Of a stretch of 64,000 nt of DNA, positions 1 to 9,458 are shown in pieces. Source of the DNA: Sphingomonas paucimobilis NBRC 13935 (GTDB taxonomy: Bacteria > Pseudomonadota > Alphaproteobacteria > Sphingomonadales > Sphingomonadaceae); the NCBI RefSeq assembly GCF_000739895.2, contig NZ_BBJS01000050.1, positions 1-64,000 of the forward strand. The letters run 5' to 3'. How positions within the stretch are numbered: position 1 is the stretch's first letter; the number at the start of each line of letters is the position of its first letter. Position numbers and translations under genes: made by a program. Under the pieces are notes generated by a model. That model saw nothing but the letters and a program-made list of their open reading frames with translations, was not told where the DNA came from and searched no databases.

Positions 1-30
1 CCACCTCCCCTGCAAGGGGAGGAAGCAGGT
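1..30. repeat. Partial dispersed repeat, family A
   Basis: The first 30 bases contain CCTCCCC-TGCAA-GGGGAGG followed by AAGCAGG. This resembles one arm of the longer intergenic repeats at 1964, 22533 and 59704. The rest lies outside the window. Confidence 0.5.
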
Positions 31-34
31 CTTC

Positions 35-1060
35 TCAACCCTTCTTCAGGTGACGACGGCCGAGCAGTTCGGCGATCTGCACGGCGTTCAGCGCGGCACC
101 CTTGCGCAGATTGTCCGACACGCACCACAGCGACAGGCCATTGTCGACCGTCGAGTCCTCGCGCACGCGGCTGATGAAGGTCGCATAGTCGCCGACGCAT
201 TCGATCGGCGTGACGTATCCGCCGTCCTCGCGCTTGTCGATCAGCATGACGCCGGGGGCCTCGCGCAGGATGTCCTGCGCTTCCTGCGCCGAGATCTCGT
301 CCTCGAACTCGATGTTCAGCGCCTCGGAATGGCCGACGAACACCGGCACGCGGACGCAGGTCGCCGTGACCTTCACCTTGGGATCGAGGATCTTCTTGGT
401 CTCGGCCACCATCTTCCACTCTTCCTTGGTGGAGCCGTCGTCCAGGAAGCTGTCAATGTGCGGGATCACGTTGAACGCGATCTGCTTGGTGAACTTCTTC
501 GGCTCGGCAGGGTCGCCGACGAAGATGTTGCGGCTCTGCTCGAACAGCTCGTCCATGCCCGCCTTGCCCGCGCCCGAGACGGACTGATAGGTTGCGACGA
601 CGACACGCTTGATCGTCGCCTTGTCGTGGAGCGGCTTCAGCGCCACCACCATCTGCGCGGTCGAGCAGTTGGGATTTGCGATGATGTTTTTGGCCTTGTA
701 GCCATCGATCGCATCCGGGTTCACTTCCGGCACGATCAGCGGCACGTCCGGGTCCATGCGATAGAGCGACGAATTGTCGATCACGACGCAACCGGCGGCG
801 GCGAATTTGGGGGCATAGACCTTGGTCGCGTCGGATCCGATCGCGAACAGCGCCATGTCCCAGCCGGTCGGATCGAAATGCTCGATATTCTTGATGGTGA
901 GCATCTTGCCGGTCTCACCAAATTCGATCTGGTCGCCCTGGCTGCGCGAGGACGCGACGACCGCGATCTCGTCGATCGGGAATTCCCGCTCCGCCAGAAT
1001 GTTGATCATTTCCCGGCCGACATTGCCCGTCGCCCCGGCGACCACCACGCGATAACCCAT
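35..1060 (-). CDS. asd: Aspartate-semialdehyde dehydrogenase
   Basis: Reduces aspartyl phosphate to aspartate semialdehyde with NADPH, the branch point to lysine/diaminopimelate, threonine and methionine; cytoplasmic. The 341-residue protein opens with a Rossmann nucleotide loop (GATGNVG, residues 9-15) and carries the catalytic cysteine in NPNCST (Cys132). A longer open frame continues upstream, but the start is set at 1060 because a GGAGGG Shine-Dalgarno sequence lies just before this ATG and the Rossmann fold begins there. It stands alone, with mgtC-like sequence upstream on the same strand and a repeat at its 3' side. Family assignment is secure. Confidence 0.96.
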   Translation of the reverse strand: MGYRVVVAGATGNVGREMINILAEREFPIDEIAVVASSRSQGDQIEFGETGKMLTIKNIEHFDPTGWDMALFAIGSDATKVYAPKFAAAGCVVIDNSSLYRMDPDVPLIVPEVNPDAIDGYKAKNIIANPNCSTAQMVVALKPLHDKATIKRVVVATYQSVSGAGKAGMDELFEQSRNIFVGDPAEPKKFTKQIAFNVIPHIDSFLDDGSTKEEWKMVAETKKILDPKVKVTATCVRVPVFVGHSEALNIEFEDEISAQEAQDILREAPGVMLIDKREDGGYVTPIECVGDYATFISRVREDSTVDNGLSLWCVSDNLRKGAALNAVQIAELLGRRHLKKG

Positions 1061-1231
1061 TAAACCCTCCACTCGGAAGCGTGAGCCGGTAGCGTCATTG
1101 CGCGGACGCGTCCACCAACTTTGCGAAAAGTGCGCGTTTGGCAAGGGCAAGCGGGGGTTTAGGGGCAAGAGCGTTACCGCTGAACCTCCGTCTTCGCCGG
1201 GGTGACAGCGCAGAATCATCCGGCTGTCGCA

Positions 1232-1948
1232 TCAATCGTGGGTGCTCGCTGCCCAGGTGGCATGGACAATGCCGTGAACGGTCTGGAAATGATCGGTGAT
1301 CCGATCCAGTTCGCCCGCCTCAACGATGGTGCTGGTCAGGGTCGCAGTGACCGTCATTTGGCCTTCGCCCAGTTCCTCGGTTTCGAGTTCGCCGACTGGC
1401 AGCCCTGCGCCTTCCAGATGCTCGACCAGCAGGTCGCCGACCGGGCCGGCATTCGCCGCATCGGTCGTCAGGCTGACCGAATAGGTCGCCTCGATATGCC
1501 GCCCCTCGACGGGGAAGCGGTTGATCGCGTCGACCAGCGGACGCAGCGCCGTGTTGGCGAGGAGGACGACGATGGTCAGCAGCACGGCCTCGGCCACCAT
1601 GTCGCTGCCCGCGATCGACCCGACCGCCGCCGAGCACCAAAGGGTCGCGGCGGTGTTCAGCCCGCGGACGTTCATCCCCTCCTTCATGATGACGCCCGCG
1701 CCCAGAAAGCCGATGCCGGAGACGACATAGGCGATGATCCGGATCGATTCGACATCGCCGCCCAGCCGCTGGCCGAGATCGACGAACGCCGCCGCGCCGA
1801 TCGCGACCAGCGCATTGGTGCGAAGCCCGGCGGTGCGCTGACGATACTGCCGCTCCGCCCCGATCACGGTGCCGAGGATGAAGGCGGTCAGATAGCTGAT
1901 TGCCGTGTCGAGGAACGGCCAGAGGTGGAAGGTCTTCAGAAATGCCAT
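1232..1948 (-). CDS. MgtC/SapB family membrane protein
   Basis: A 238-residue inner membrane protein of the MgtC/SapB family. The first ~130 residues are hydrophobic, with the family signature around GTVIGAERQYRQRTAGLRT and a glycine-rich segment (GIGFLGAGVIMKEG). The last ~90 residues form a soluble ACT-like tail. MgtC proteins are associated with magnesium limitation and, in some bacteria, with modulation of the F-ATPase; the role here is not shown by the sequence. No Mg-sensing leader is evident. The ATG at 1948 gives the normal family length. Confidence 0.88.
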   Translation of the reverse strand: MAFLKTFHLWPFLDTAISYLTAFILGTVIGAERQYRQRTAGLRTNALVAIGAAAFVDLGQRLGGDVESIRIIAYVVSGIGFLGAGVIMKEGMNVRGLNTAATLWCSAAVGSIAGSDMVAEAVLLTIVVLLANTALRPLVDAINRFPVEGRHIEATYSVSLTTDAANAGPVGDLLVEHLEGAGLPVGELETEELGEGQMTVTATLTSTIVEAGELDRITDHFQTVHGIVHATWAASTHD

Positions 1949-1963
1949 GTGCAGATCCGTAAA

Positions 1964-2092
1964 CCCTCCCCGTTACGGGGAAGTGGCAGCGCGCCAGCGC
2001 TGACGGAGAGGGGCGTGCCACAAAGGTCACCCCTCGCGGCACGCCCCCTCCAACATGCTTCGCATGGTCCCCCTCCCCGTACCGGGGAGGAT
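1964..2092. repeat. Dispersed intergenic repeat, family A (full copy)
   Basis: The element fills the gap between the mgtC-like gene and the peptidase. It begins CCCTCCCCGTTACGGGG, continues AAGTGGCAGCGCGCCAGCGCTGACGGAG, and ends CATGCTTCGCATGGTCCCCC followed by CTCCCCGTACCGGGGAGG. The outer CTCCCCG...CGGGGAGG segments are inverted and the centre has GGCGTGCC/GGCACGCC arms. Similar copies lie near 22533 and 59704, so it is a repetitive palindromic element rather than a gene. Confidence 0.75.
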
Positions 2093-2096
2093 CGGG

Positions 2097-4352
2097 TTAC
2101 TTCGTCGGCTTATCCTTCACCGTCCGGTCGAGGAAGTTCAGGATCGTGTGCCACAGATGCTGCGAGACGCCCGGCCCGCCGACCCGGTGGGTCTGGCCGG
2201 GATAGAGCATCATCTCGAACGGCGTGTCCGTCTTCTGCATCTCGGCGGCGAAGGCCGTCGCATTGTCGAGGAAGACATTGTCGTCCGCCATGCCGTGGAT
2301 CAGCATCAACGGATCGCGGATCTTCGCCGCATCCGTAATCGCCTGCGACGTCGCATAGCTTTGCGGATCGGTGCGTGGGTCGCCCAGATAACGCTCGGTA
2401 TAATGGGTATCGTAAAGCTGCCAGTCGGTCACCGGCGCGCCCGACACGGCGGCGGCATAGACACCCGGCGTCTTCTCCAGCATCTTGATCGACATATAGC
2501 CGCCATACGACCAGCCATAGGTCGCGATCTTGTTCGGATCAACGAACGGCAGCGACTTCAGATAGTTCGCGCCCGCCAACTGATCGGCAACCTCGACCGT
2601 GCCCATCGCATGATAGATGGCATCCTCGAACGCCTTGCCGCGATTATACGAGCCGCGATTGTCGATCTGGAAGAAGATCCAGCCCTGATCGACCAGATAT
2701 TGCGGCAGCGCGCCCTGCCAGCCGCGCGTCACCTGCTGGCCGGTGCCGGGGCCGCCATAATGCTGGAAGAAGACGGGGTAGCGCTTGCCGGGCACGAGCT
2801 TGGGCGTGATCATTTCCCAATAGAGCGTCGTGCCGTCATCGGCCTTGATCGTACCGAATTTCGTCTCGCGGTGGCTGGCGAGATAAGGCGCATAGGGGTG
2901 CCCCGCGACAATCGCATTCTCGTTGATCCAGTTCAGCCGCTTGCCCGTCGTATCGGCCAGATAGATTTGCGTCGGCTGGGTCGGGCTGGAGCGCGACACG
3001 ATGAAGCGGCTGGCCGAGGAGTCCATCGACGCGCTGTTGGTATAGCCGCGCTCGGTCAGGCGGGTGATGACGTTGGGCTGTGCGATGTCGACGGCATAGA
3101 GATGCTGTTCGAGCACATCGTCCTTCAGCCCGGTGAAATAGAGCCGGCCCTTGGCTTCGTCGACGCCGACTAGGCCGGTCACGACCCAGGGCCCCTTGGT
3201 CAGCTGCGTCCACTGGCCGTCCGCGAAGCGATAGAGATGGCCATAACCGTCCCGCTCCGACCGCCAGATCAGGCTGCCGTCCTTCATCGGGCGATAGGCG
3301 TCGGACAGGTTCAGCCAGCTCCGGTCGCCCGAACGCTCGGTGAACAATAGGGTCGACTTGCCGGTCTTGGGATCGACGCGCAGCATGTCGAGCGTCTTCT
3401 GGTCGCGGCTCTCGCGCTGAACCAGCATCGCTGAACCGTCGGGCGTCCAGTCGACCCGGGCCAGATAGATGTCGGGATTGCTGCCGAGATCGACCTTCAC
3501 CCGCCCCGATCCGTCCGCCTTCATGACGTACAGGTCGACCAGCGCATTGGGCGTGCCCGCCGCCGGATAGCGCTGTTCATAGACCTTGGTCCCTGCGGCC
3601 CCGATCGCCGCGCGGACCGCGACCTTGACGGGCGCATCGTCGAACCGCTCGACGGCAATGTAACGCTCGTCGGGGCTCCACCAGTATCCGGTAAAGCGGT
3701 GCATTTCCTCCTGCGCGACGAACTCCGCCTCGCCGAAATGGACGGTGCCGCCGCCCTCCTTGGTCAGCGCGCGCGCCTCGCCGCCGGCCAATGGCATGGC
3801 CCAGAGATTCTGGTCGCGCACGAAACTGACATAGCCGCCCTTGGGGCTGACGATGGGATTCAGCTCGCCGCCGGGCGTGTTGGTCAGGCGGCGGACCTGC
3901 CCGTCCAGCCCGGCAAGGTACAGATCGCCATCGAGCGGCACGAGAATCGACTTGCCATCGGGTGCCCAGTCATAGGCGACGATCCCCTTCGACCCGCCGA
4001 TGCGCGCCCGCTCACGCTGCATCTTTTCGGCTTCCGACAGTTCGGCGCCCGAGCCGACCTTCTTGGAGTCGACCAGCATCCGCTCCTCGCCGGTGCGCGT
4101 GTCACGCGCCCAGAGGTCGAGCCGTTCCTTCTCATCGGCGCGCGGGCGCAGCGAGGTCAGCAGCGTCCCGTCGGGCGACAGGCGCAATCCGCGCGGCTGC
4201 GATCCCGACAGGTCGGGGCTGCCGAACACCCGGTCCAGGGTCAGTTCGCCCACCTTCTCATTCCGATCAGCGGCCATGGCCGGCACCCCCAGTCCGAACG
4301 TGACCGAGACCCCGACCGAAGCCAGCGCCAGACCCAGCACCCATTTGCGCAT
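2097..4352 (-). CDS. S9 family dipeptidyl peptidase IV, secreted
   Basis: A 751-residue prolyl-dipeptidyl peptidase (MEROPS S9B) that removes X-Pro/X-Ala dipeptides from peptide N termini. Residues 1-~25 form a signal peptide ending near AMA, so the enzyme is periplasmic or outer-membrane associated. The central part is a beta-propeller with TolB-like repeats. The C-terminal alpha/beta hydrolase has the nucleophile in GWSYGG (Ser615), Asp690 in ADDN and His722 in QTHRV; the Ser-Asp-His spacing fits the family. The start at 4352 is chosen because the signal peptide begins there; upstream codons encode no plausible extension. Confidence 0.94.
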   Translation of the reverse strand: MRKWVLGLALASVGVSVTFGLGVPAMAADRNEKVGELTLDRVFGSPDLSGSQPRGLRLSPDGTLLTSLRPRADEKERLDLWARDTRTGEERMLVDSKKVGSGAELSEAEKMQRERARIGGSKGIVAYDWAPDGKSILVPLDGDLYLAGLDGQVRRLTNTPGGELNPIVSPKGGYVSFVRDQNLWAMPLAGGEARALTKEGGGTVHFGEAEFVAQEEMHRFTGYWWSPDERYIAVERFDDAPVKVAVRAAIGAAGTKVYEQRYPAAGTPNALVDLYVMKADGSGRVKVDLGSNPDIYLARVDWTPDGSAMLVQRESRDQKTLDMLRVDPKTGKSTLLFTERSGDRSWLNLSDAYRPMKDGSLIWRSERDGYGHLYRFADGQWTQLTKGPWVVTGLVGVDEAKGRLYFTGLKDDVLEQHLYAVDIAQPNVITRLTERGYTNSASMDSSASRFIVSRSSPTQPTQIYLADTTGKRLNWINENAIVAGHPYAPYLASHRETKFGTIKADDGTTLYWEMITPKLVPGKRYPVFFQHYGGPGTGQQVTRGWQGALPQYLVDQGWIFFQIDNRGSYNRGKAFEDAIYHAMGTVEVADQLAGANYLKSLPFVDPNKIATYGWSYGGYMSIKMLEKTPGVYAAAVSGAPVTDWQLYDTHYTERYLGDPRTDPQSYATSQAITDAAKIRDPLMLIHGMADDNVFLDNATAFAAEMQKTDTPFEMMLYPGQTHRVGGPGVSQHLWHTILNFLDRTVKDKPTK

Positions 4353-4573
4353 CCATAGCACTCCAAACCATCGTTTCGCCGCGTATCCCGGCGCATGGCG
4401 CGCGTTATCGCGGGCGTGCCCGCATCCGTAAAGCGGCATCCGCGTCGGTCGGAATGCCGCCCGCCCGAATATTCGTAAACCCGGCGTTAAGGAAAAGCGG
4501 ATAGGACCAAGGATCGGGAGCAAAAGGGCGGCGTACCTCCCCGGTCGGGGGCGGGAGGTTTATCGGAACGGAC

Positions 4574-5227
4574 ATGACGATCACGACGGCATATGACATG
4601 CAGCATGACCGACGCGGTGATATCGACGCTATCCTGGCAAGGCTGGGTAGCGCCGGGCATCCGCATGTCCAGGCGCTGCTGCTGCCCCAGGCCCTGCTTC
4701 ACGACCTGACCGATGCGGTCCATGCGCTGTGTACCGTGCACGGCAATCACCCCAGCATGATCGATTATGCGATGGCGCGCGGCATCCAGATCGAGACGCT
4801 GCCCTGGCTGATCCGATCGTCCAACGCCTTTGCCCATGAACGCGCTTTTCTCGCCAACCTGACCTCCGCCGCCGGTCCGTTGCCCTCGACGCCGGGACAG
4901 GCGCAGGCCGACACCGCACTCACCCAATTGCGCCATACGCTTGAGATGCTCGCCAATTCCGACCGGCGCGGCTGTGCGACCGGTGCCGTGTCCGCCCTGA
5001 TCCTCGACTGGCGGATGATCCGCCAACTGCTCGACCATGCCGCCCGCCGCTTCGGCATCGAATCGCCCCCCGGCCTGATGCCGGAGCCCTTGGGGCGCGA
5101 GGTAGATGGCGACGATCCCGCCATGGGCATCGCCCGCGCACGCGGCTTCGGCGCCACCCAATTGCTCACCCAGCATCGCGGCCTTTGGGAATTGCTCGAA
5201 GCCCGCGCGAGCGCGCGTCGGGGATAG
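4574..5227 (+). CDS. Conserved hypothetical protein
   Basis: A 217-residue soluble, mostly helical protein without signal peptide or membrane segment. It contains HGNHPSMIDYA and a mid-region of leucine/alanine-rich helices. I believe similar proteins occur across sphingomonads (possibly DUF6975), but I cannot assign a function. It is divergent from the peptidase gene, so the ~220-base gap 4353-4573 should hold both promoters. Codon use matches the neighbours. An ATG at 4574 begins the reading frame; an internal ATG at 4598 is possible. Confidence 0.8.
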   Translation: MTITTAYDMQHDRRGDIDAILARLGSAGHPHVQALLLPQALLHDLTDAVHALCTVHGNHPSMIDYAMARGIQIETLPWLIRSSNAFAHERAFLANLTSAAGPLPSTPGQAQADTALTQLRHTLEMLANSDRRGCATGAVSALILDWRMIRQLLDHAARRFGIESPPGLMPEPLGREVDGDDPAMGIARARGFGATQLLTQHRGLWELLEARASARRG

Positions 5228-5335
5228 GGGCATGGCGGCGCGTACCCTCCACCGGGCGTACGCAACACTCCGTTTACCGACCTGCCACGGCGTTAACCAT
5301 ATCGGGCAGGTCCAGGTTAATCCTGCGAAAGCAGC

Positions 5336-5890
5336 ATGGTGACCATGAAAGGCATCGTTCCCCCCGTAACTTTGTCGCTCTGCGCAGTAGCGATCGCATC
5401 GCCCGCCCCTGCCCGCTCGCTGCTCGACTATGTCGGGCAGTGCGTGCCCTTTGCCCGCCAGGCCTCCGGCATCGCGATCTATGGCGATGCCTGGACCTGG
5501 TGGAGCCAGGCAGAGGGCAAATATCCGCGCGGACATGCCCCCCGCGTCGGCGCGGTCGTCGTCTTCGCCAAGACCAGCCGCCTGCCGCTGGGCCATGTCG
5601 CGGTGGTCAGCCGCGTCGTCGAGGACCGGGTGCTGATGCTCACCCACGCCAATTGGTCTATCCAGAATGGCGAGCGCGGACATGCCGAACAGGACGTCAC
5701 GCTGTTCGACGTGTCGCCCAACAATGACTGGAGCAGCGTGCGCGTCTGGTTCCGCGACTCGGACGGGCTGGGCAGCTCGACCTATCCGCTCTACGGCTTC
5801 ATCTATGGCAAGGGCCGCACCGCGCCCGAGTTGACCAGCGAGAGGCCCGATTATGTCGGCGCGCTGATCGACGCCTATGTCGCGCGCTGA
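5336..5890 (+). CDS. CHAP-domain amidase/peptidase, secreted
   Basis: A 184-residue exported protein with a signal peptide (residues 1-~27, ending PAPA-RS) and a CHAP domain, the cysteine/histidine amidohydrolase fold that cleaves peptidoglycan amide bonds. The catalytic cysteine lies in GQCVPFAR (Cys36), the histidine in LGHVAVV (His87), and a polar residue in HANW (~104-107). The domain is nearly the whole protein. Two in-frame ATGs, at 5336 and 5345, are possible starts and neither has a strong Shine-Dalgarno sequence. Probably cell-wall remodelling; the substrate is unknown. Confidence 0.85.
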   Translation: MVTMKGIVPPVTLSLCAVAIASPAPARSLLDYVGQCVPFARQASGIAIYGDAWTWWSQAEGKYPRGHAPRVGAVVVFAKTSRLPLGHVAVVSRVVEDRVLMLTHANWSIQNGERGHAEQDVTLFDVSPNNDWSSVRVWFRDSDGLGSSTYPLYGFIYGKGRTAPELTSERPDYVGALIDAYVAR

Positions 5891-5948
5891 TTGCCGTCCT
5901 GCCCGATAAGGCATAGGCTGTCGCCTATTCTTTGGGAGGAGAGTGGCG

Positions 5949-6206
5949 ATGCTGTTGCTCGTTGCGTTACTGACCTTGTCGTCCATCGGTGAAGACGTGC
6001 CGAACACCATGCCAACCCATGGTCAGCCCCTAGCGCGCTGCGTGCCGCATGGCGACCGGGTGGCCAGCCCCGCCGCCACGGACAAAGCCGGCCCCCGCAA
6101 GCTTAACGAAATGCCCGCCGCCGAGCCGCATCTAGCGGTATGGCGCAGCGTTGATGGCTGCCCGGTTCCCGCCAAGGTTCGAACAGAGGTCGCGCCCCGC
6201 CGCTGA
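5949..6206 (+). CDS. Small exported hypothetical protein
   Basis: An 85-residue protein preceded by a strong GGGAGGAGA Shine-Dalgarno sequence eight bases before the ATG at 5949, which favours this start over the GTG at 5943. Residues 1-~14 are hydrophobic and may be a signal peptide. The remainder has two cysteines (LARCVP and DGCPVP) that could form a disulphide in the periplasm. I do not recognise the family. It ends two bases before the convergent anmK stop. Confidence 0.72.
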   Translation: MLLLVALLTLSSIGEDVPNTMPTHGQPLARCVPHGDRVASPAATDKAGPRKLNEMPAAEPHLAVWRSVDGCPVPAKVRTEVAPRR

Positions 6207-6208
6207 CC

Positions 6209-7303
6209 CTACACGCCGGCGGCGTGATGCATGACGCCGCCGGTCATCGGCTCGGGCGCGCCGGTCGTGCCCGGAAAGCTGATCGGCAGGTCGCGCAACC
6301 GGCGCACCGCCATATAGGCGAAGCCCTGCGCCTCCAGCGCGTCGCCGTTCCAACCGAGCGTGTCGGTCGACTCGGGGGTCAGACCCGTCTCGGCGGCGAT
6401 CATCGCCAGCATCGTGGCATTGTGCCGCCCGCCGCCCGCGACCAGCAAGCGACGCGGCCGCTCCGGCAGATGGTCCAGCGCACGCGCCACCGTCCGCGCG
6501 GTGAATGCGGTCAGCGTCGCGGCTCCATCCGCCGGTAACAGGCCCCGCGCCGGCTGAATGGTGAAATCATTGCGGTCGAGCGACTTGGGCGGCGCCAAGT
6601 CGAACCAGTCATTGTCCATCATCGTGTCGAGCACGGTCGGCTCGACCCGCCCCGCCGCCGCCAGCGCGCCGTTCGCATCGAAACGCTGACCCGACTCGGC
6701 CTCCATCCAATGATCGATCAGCCCGTTCGCCGGTCCGGTATCGAAGGCGACCAGCGATCCGTCACGCCCGATCCAGGTGATATTGGCGACACCGCCCAGG
6801 TTCAAGATGGCAACCGGCCTCTCCAGCCCGCCGGCTAGTGCAGCATGATAGACCGGGATCAGCGGCGCGCCCTGCCCGCCCGCCGTGACATCGGCGGATC
6901 GGAAATCGCCCACGACCGTGATCCCGGTCGCATCCGCCAGCGCCTGGCCATCGCCGATCTGCCAAGTCCAGCCGCGATCGGGGCGGTGCGCCACCGTCTG
7001 GCCATGAAAGCCGATCACATCGACCGCATCGGCGGCGAGCCCGGCATCGCGCAACAGCTTCTGCACGACCATCGCATGGGTACGCACGATCAGCTCGCTG
7101 GCCGCCACGATCGGCGGACTGGCGCGCGGCCGCTCGAAGGTCAGCGCCAGCGCGGTCGCCTCGGCCAGTTCGGCGCGCGCGGCGTCGGAATAGGGCTCGC
7201 TTCGAAAGGCCAGCGCCCGGACTTGCGCCTCGCCATCGGTCTCGATCAGCGCGGCATCCACGCCGTCGAGCGAGGTCCCCGACATCAATCCGATCGCCAG
7301 CAT
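6209..7303 (-). CDS. anmK: Anhydro-N-acetylmuramic acid kinase
   Basis: Phosphorylates and opens 1,6-anhydro-MurNAc to MurNAc-6-phosphate in cell-wall recycling; cytoplasmic. The 364-residue protein starts with the ASKHA-fold phosphate loop GLMSGTSLDGVD and has FHGQTVAH and NLGGVANIT further on, all family signatures. An ATG at 7303 is preferred over the GTG directly before it. It is divergent from rimO. Confidence 0.95.
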   Translation of the reverse strand: MLAIGLMSGTSLDGVDAALIETDGEAQVRALAFRSEPYSDAARAELAEATALALTFERPRASPPIVAASELIVRTHAMVVQKLLRDAGLAADAVDVIGFHGQTVAHRPDRGWTWQIGDGQALADATGITVVGDFRSADVTAGGQGAPLIPVYHAALAGGLERPVAILNLGGVANITWIGRDGSLVAFDTGPANGLIDHWMEAESGQRFDANGALAAAGRVEPTVLDTMMDNDWFDLAPPKSLDRNDFTIQPARGLLPADGAATLTAFTARTVARALDHLPERPRRLLVAGGGRHNATMLAMIAAETGLTPESTDTLGWNGDALEAQGFAYMAVRRLRDLPISFPGTTGAPEPMTGGVMHHAAGV

Positions 7304-7421
7304 CACGCCTAACCCTTATTAAGTTTCGCCCCTCATGCCGGGATCGTGGCGGCCTGTCGACCACATGGCGCAAGCGCATCTGGAAAAGCGGTCCGATTTG
7401 GACTATGTGCGCGCGCATCCC

Positions 7422-8762
7422 ATGGCAACCAAACTCCCCACTCCGCCGCGCGTCGGCATGGTCTCGCTCGGCTGTCCCAAGAATCTGGTCGACAGCGAAC
7501 GCATCCTGACCCAGCTCCGCGCCGATGGCTATCAGATGTCGCCCGACTATGCCGGCGCGGACGTCGTGCTGGTCAACACCTGCGGCTTTCTCGACTCCGC
7601 CAAGGAGGAAAGCCTGGAAGCGATCGGCGAGGCGATCAAGGAGAACGGTCGCGTCATCGTCACGGGGTGCATGGGCAAGGAAGCCGAGGCGATCCGCACC
7701 CGCTTCCCGGACGTGCTCGCCATCACCGGCGCGCATGAATATGAGCAGGTGGTGGAGGCGGTCCACGCCGCCGCGCCCGCGAACCTGTCGCCCTATATCG
7801 ACCTGATCCCGGACGCCGGGCTGAAGCTGACGCCGCGTCACTACAGCTATCTGAAGATTTCGGAAGGCTGCAACCATCGGTGCAGCTTCTGCATCATCCC
7901 GTCGCTGCGCGGCGATCTGGTCAGCCGCCGCCCCGACGCTATCCTGCGCGAGGCGGAGAAGCTGGTCGCGGCGGGCACGCGCGAGCTGCTGGTCATCAGC
8001 CAGGACACCTCGGCCTATGGCATCGACATCCGCAAGGAACCGCGGATGTGGAAGGGGCAGGAGGTCGTGCCGCACATGACCGACCTCGCCCGCGAACTCG
8101 GCAAGATCGCACCCTGGGTGCGGCTCCATTATGTCTATCCCTATCCGCATGTGGATCAGGTGATCCCGCTGATGGCGGAAGGACTGGTGCTGCCCTATCT
8201 GGACATCCCGTTCCAGCACGCCGCGCCCTCGGTCCTGCGCCGCATGAAGCGCCCCGGCAACGACGCCAAGGTGCTGCAGCGCATCCATCAGTGGCGCGAC
8301 ATCTGCCCCGACATCGCGATCCGCTCGACCTTCGTCGTCGGCTTCCCCGGCGAGACGGAGGAGGATTTCGAGTATCTCCTCGACTGGCTGGACGAAGCCC
8401 AGCTCGACCGGGTCGGCGCCTTCCGCTTCGAGCCCGTCGAGGGTGCCGCCGCCAATGCGCTTCCCGATCACGTCCCCGAAGAGGTGAAGGAAGAGCGTTA
8501 CGCGCGGATCATGGAAAAGACCGCCGCCATCTCCGCCGCCAAGCTCGCCGCCAAGGTCGGGTGCACCCTGCCCGTCATCATCGACGCGGTGGACGAGGAA
8601 GGCGGTGCTACCGGCCGTAGCCAGGCCGACGCTCCCGAGATCGACGGCGAGGTCTTCCTGCGCGATGCCGGCCATCTGTCGGTCGGCGACATCGTGAAAG
8701 TCGAAATCGAGGATGCCGACGAGCACGACCTGTACGGCGTCCCCGTCACAGGAAACGCATAA
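7422..8762 (+). CDS. rimO: Ribosomal protein S12 methylthiotransferase RimO
   Basis: Radical-SAM enzyme that adds a methylthio group to an aspartate of ribosomal protein S12. With the start at 7422 it has 446 residues. Three N-terminal cysteines (18, 54, 83) bind one Fe-S cluster, and Cys150, Cys154 and Cys157 in CNHRCSFC bind the radical-SAM cluster. The C-terminal TRAM domain follows. In-frame starts at 7335 and 7365 would add residues that do not look like the family. Its last 17 bases overlap the 3' end of the convergent MAPEG gene. Confidence 0.94.
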   Translation: MATKLPTPPRVGMVSLGCPKNLVDSERILTQLRADGYQMSPDYAGADVVLVNTCGFLDSAKEESLEAIGEAIKENGRVIVTGCMGKEAEAIRTRFPDVLAITGAHEYEQVVEAVHAAAPANLSPYIDLIPDAGLKLTPRHYSYLKISEGCNHRCSFCIIPSLRGDLVSRRPDAILREAEKLVAAGTRELLVISQDTSAYGIDIRKEPRMWKGQEVVPHMTDLARELGKIAPWVRLHYVYPYPHVDQVIPLMAEGLVLPYLDIPFQHAAPSVLRRMKRPGNDAKVLQRIHQWRDICPDIAIRSTFVVGFPGETEEDFEYLLDWLDEAQLDRVGAFRFEPVEGAAANALPDHVPEEVKEERYARIMEKTAAISAAKLAAKVGCTLPVIIDAVDEEGGATGRSQADAPEIDGEVFLRDAGHLSVGDIVKVEIEDADEHDLYGVPVTGNA

Positions 8763-9135
8763 GCATCATCACCAGTCCGGCCATCGACACCAGATAGGCC
8801 AGCGACCGCACATAGCGGACGCCAAAGATGTACAGCGGCACATAGGCGACCCGCGCGAGGAACCACACCCAAGCGCCGGTCGCCGCGATGCCGCCGCTTT
8901 GCCCCGTCACCGCGAGGCCGAGCGCGAGAGCGATGAACACGGGCCAGGTCTCGCGAAAATTAGCCGATGCCCGCTCGGCACGGCCGGCATAGCGCCCCAA
9001 TGGCGCAGGCGTTCCATCGCGCGGTCCTGCATTCCAGCCAATGCCCCGGTCCAGCGTCGCCATTTGCGATTGCAGCGCGATATGGACGAACAGCAGGATG
9101 ATCGACCAGCCGAGAATGGTCAGTTCGGTCGTCAT
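8746..9135 (-). CDS. MAPEG family membrane protein
   Basis: A 129-residue integral membrane protein of the MAPEG family (eicosanoid/glutathione metabolism related in eukaryotes; function in bacteria mostly unknown). It has four predicted hydrophobic helices, with the family-like [16 protein letters not shown] segment in the middle. It converges on rimO with a 17-base coding overlap. Confidence 0.85.
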   Translation of the reverse strand: MTTELTILGWSIILLFVHIALQSQMATLDRGIGWNAGPRDGTPAPLGRYAGRAERASANFRETWPVFIALALGLAVTGQSGGIAATGAWVWFLARVAYVPLYIFGVRYVRSLAYLVSMAGLVMMLMRFL

Positions 9136-9458
9136 TTGCCCTTACCCCTTACACCACCCCGGCGAAGGCCGGATCCCATGCCATACCTCTTCCAACGCAA
9201 AGCATCGCGACTGGACCCCGGACTCCGCCGGGGTGGTAAAGAAATTCACCCCCACCCCGGTTCAGCCTGAGCGCAGTCGAAGGCCAAGGGAAACCCCGTC
9301 CACGTAACCCCGGATCACGCGTGGCGAATGTGCTAGCATGGCCTTCGACTGCGCTCAGGCTAAACGTAGGTAGGGGTAATTTTGCAAAAGCCATTCAGGC
9401 GGAGCCCACGCTCCACACCCCGTTGCACCGCCCCCGCAAACCTGCTTCCTTGGCGCGC
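9136..9458. repeat. Gene-free stretch with two inverted-repeat pairs
   Basis: About 320 bases with no gene. The first pair is CCACCCCGGCG (9154-9164) inverted with CGCCGGGGTGG (9226-9236). The second pair (family B) is GGTTCAGCCTGAGCGCAGTCG-AAGGCC (9259-9285) inverted with GGCCTTCGACTGCGCTCAGG-CTAAAC (9340-9365). The downstream serine hydrolase promoter probably lies after 9365. Confidence 0.7.

Noticed and set aside
4487..6010. 507-codon minus-strand frame over the hypothetical and CHAP genes
   Set aside because: Shadow of two plus-strand genes; the CHAP gene has catalytic residues and a signal peptide.
6762..8726. Long minus-strand frame spanning rimO and the anmK 5' end
   Set aside because: Runs across two recognised genes in opposite orientation and has no recognisable domain of its own.
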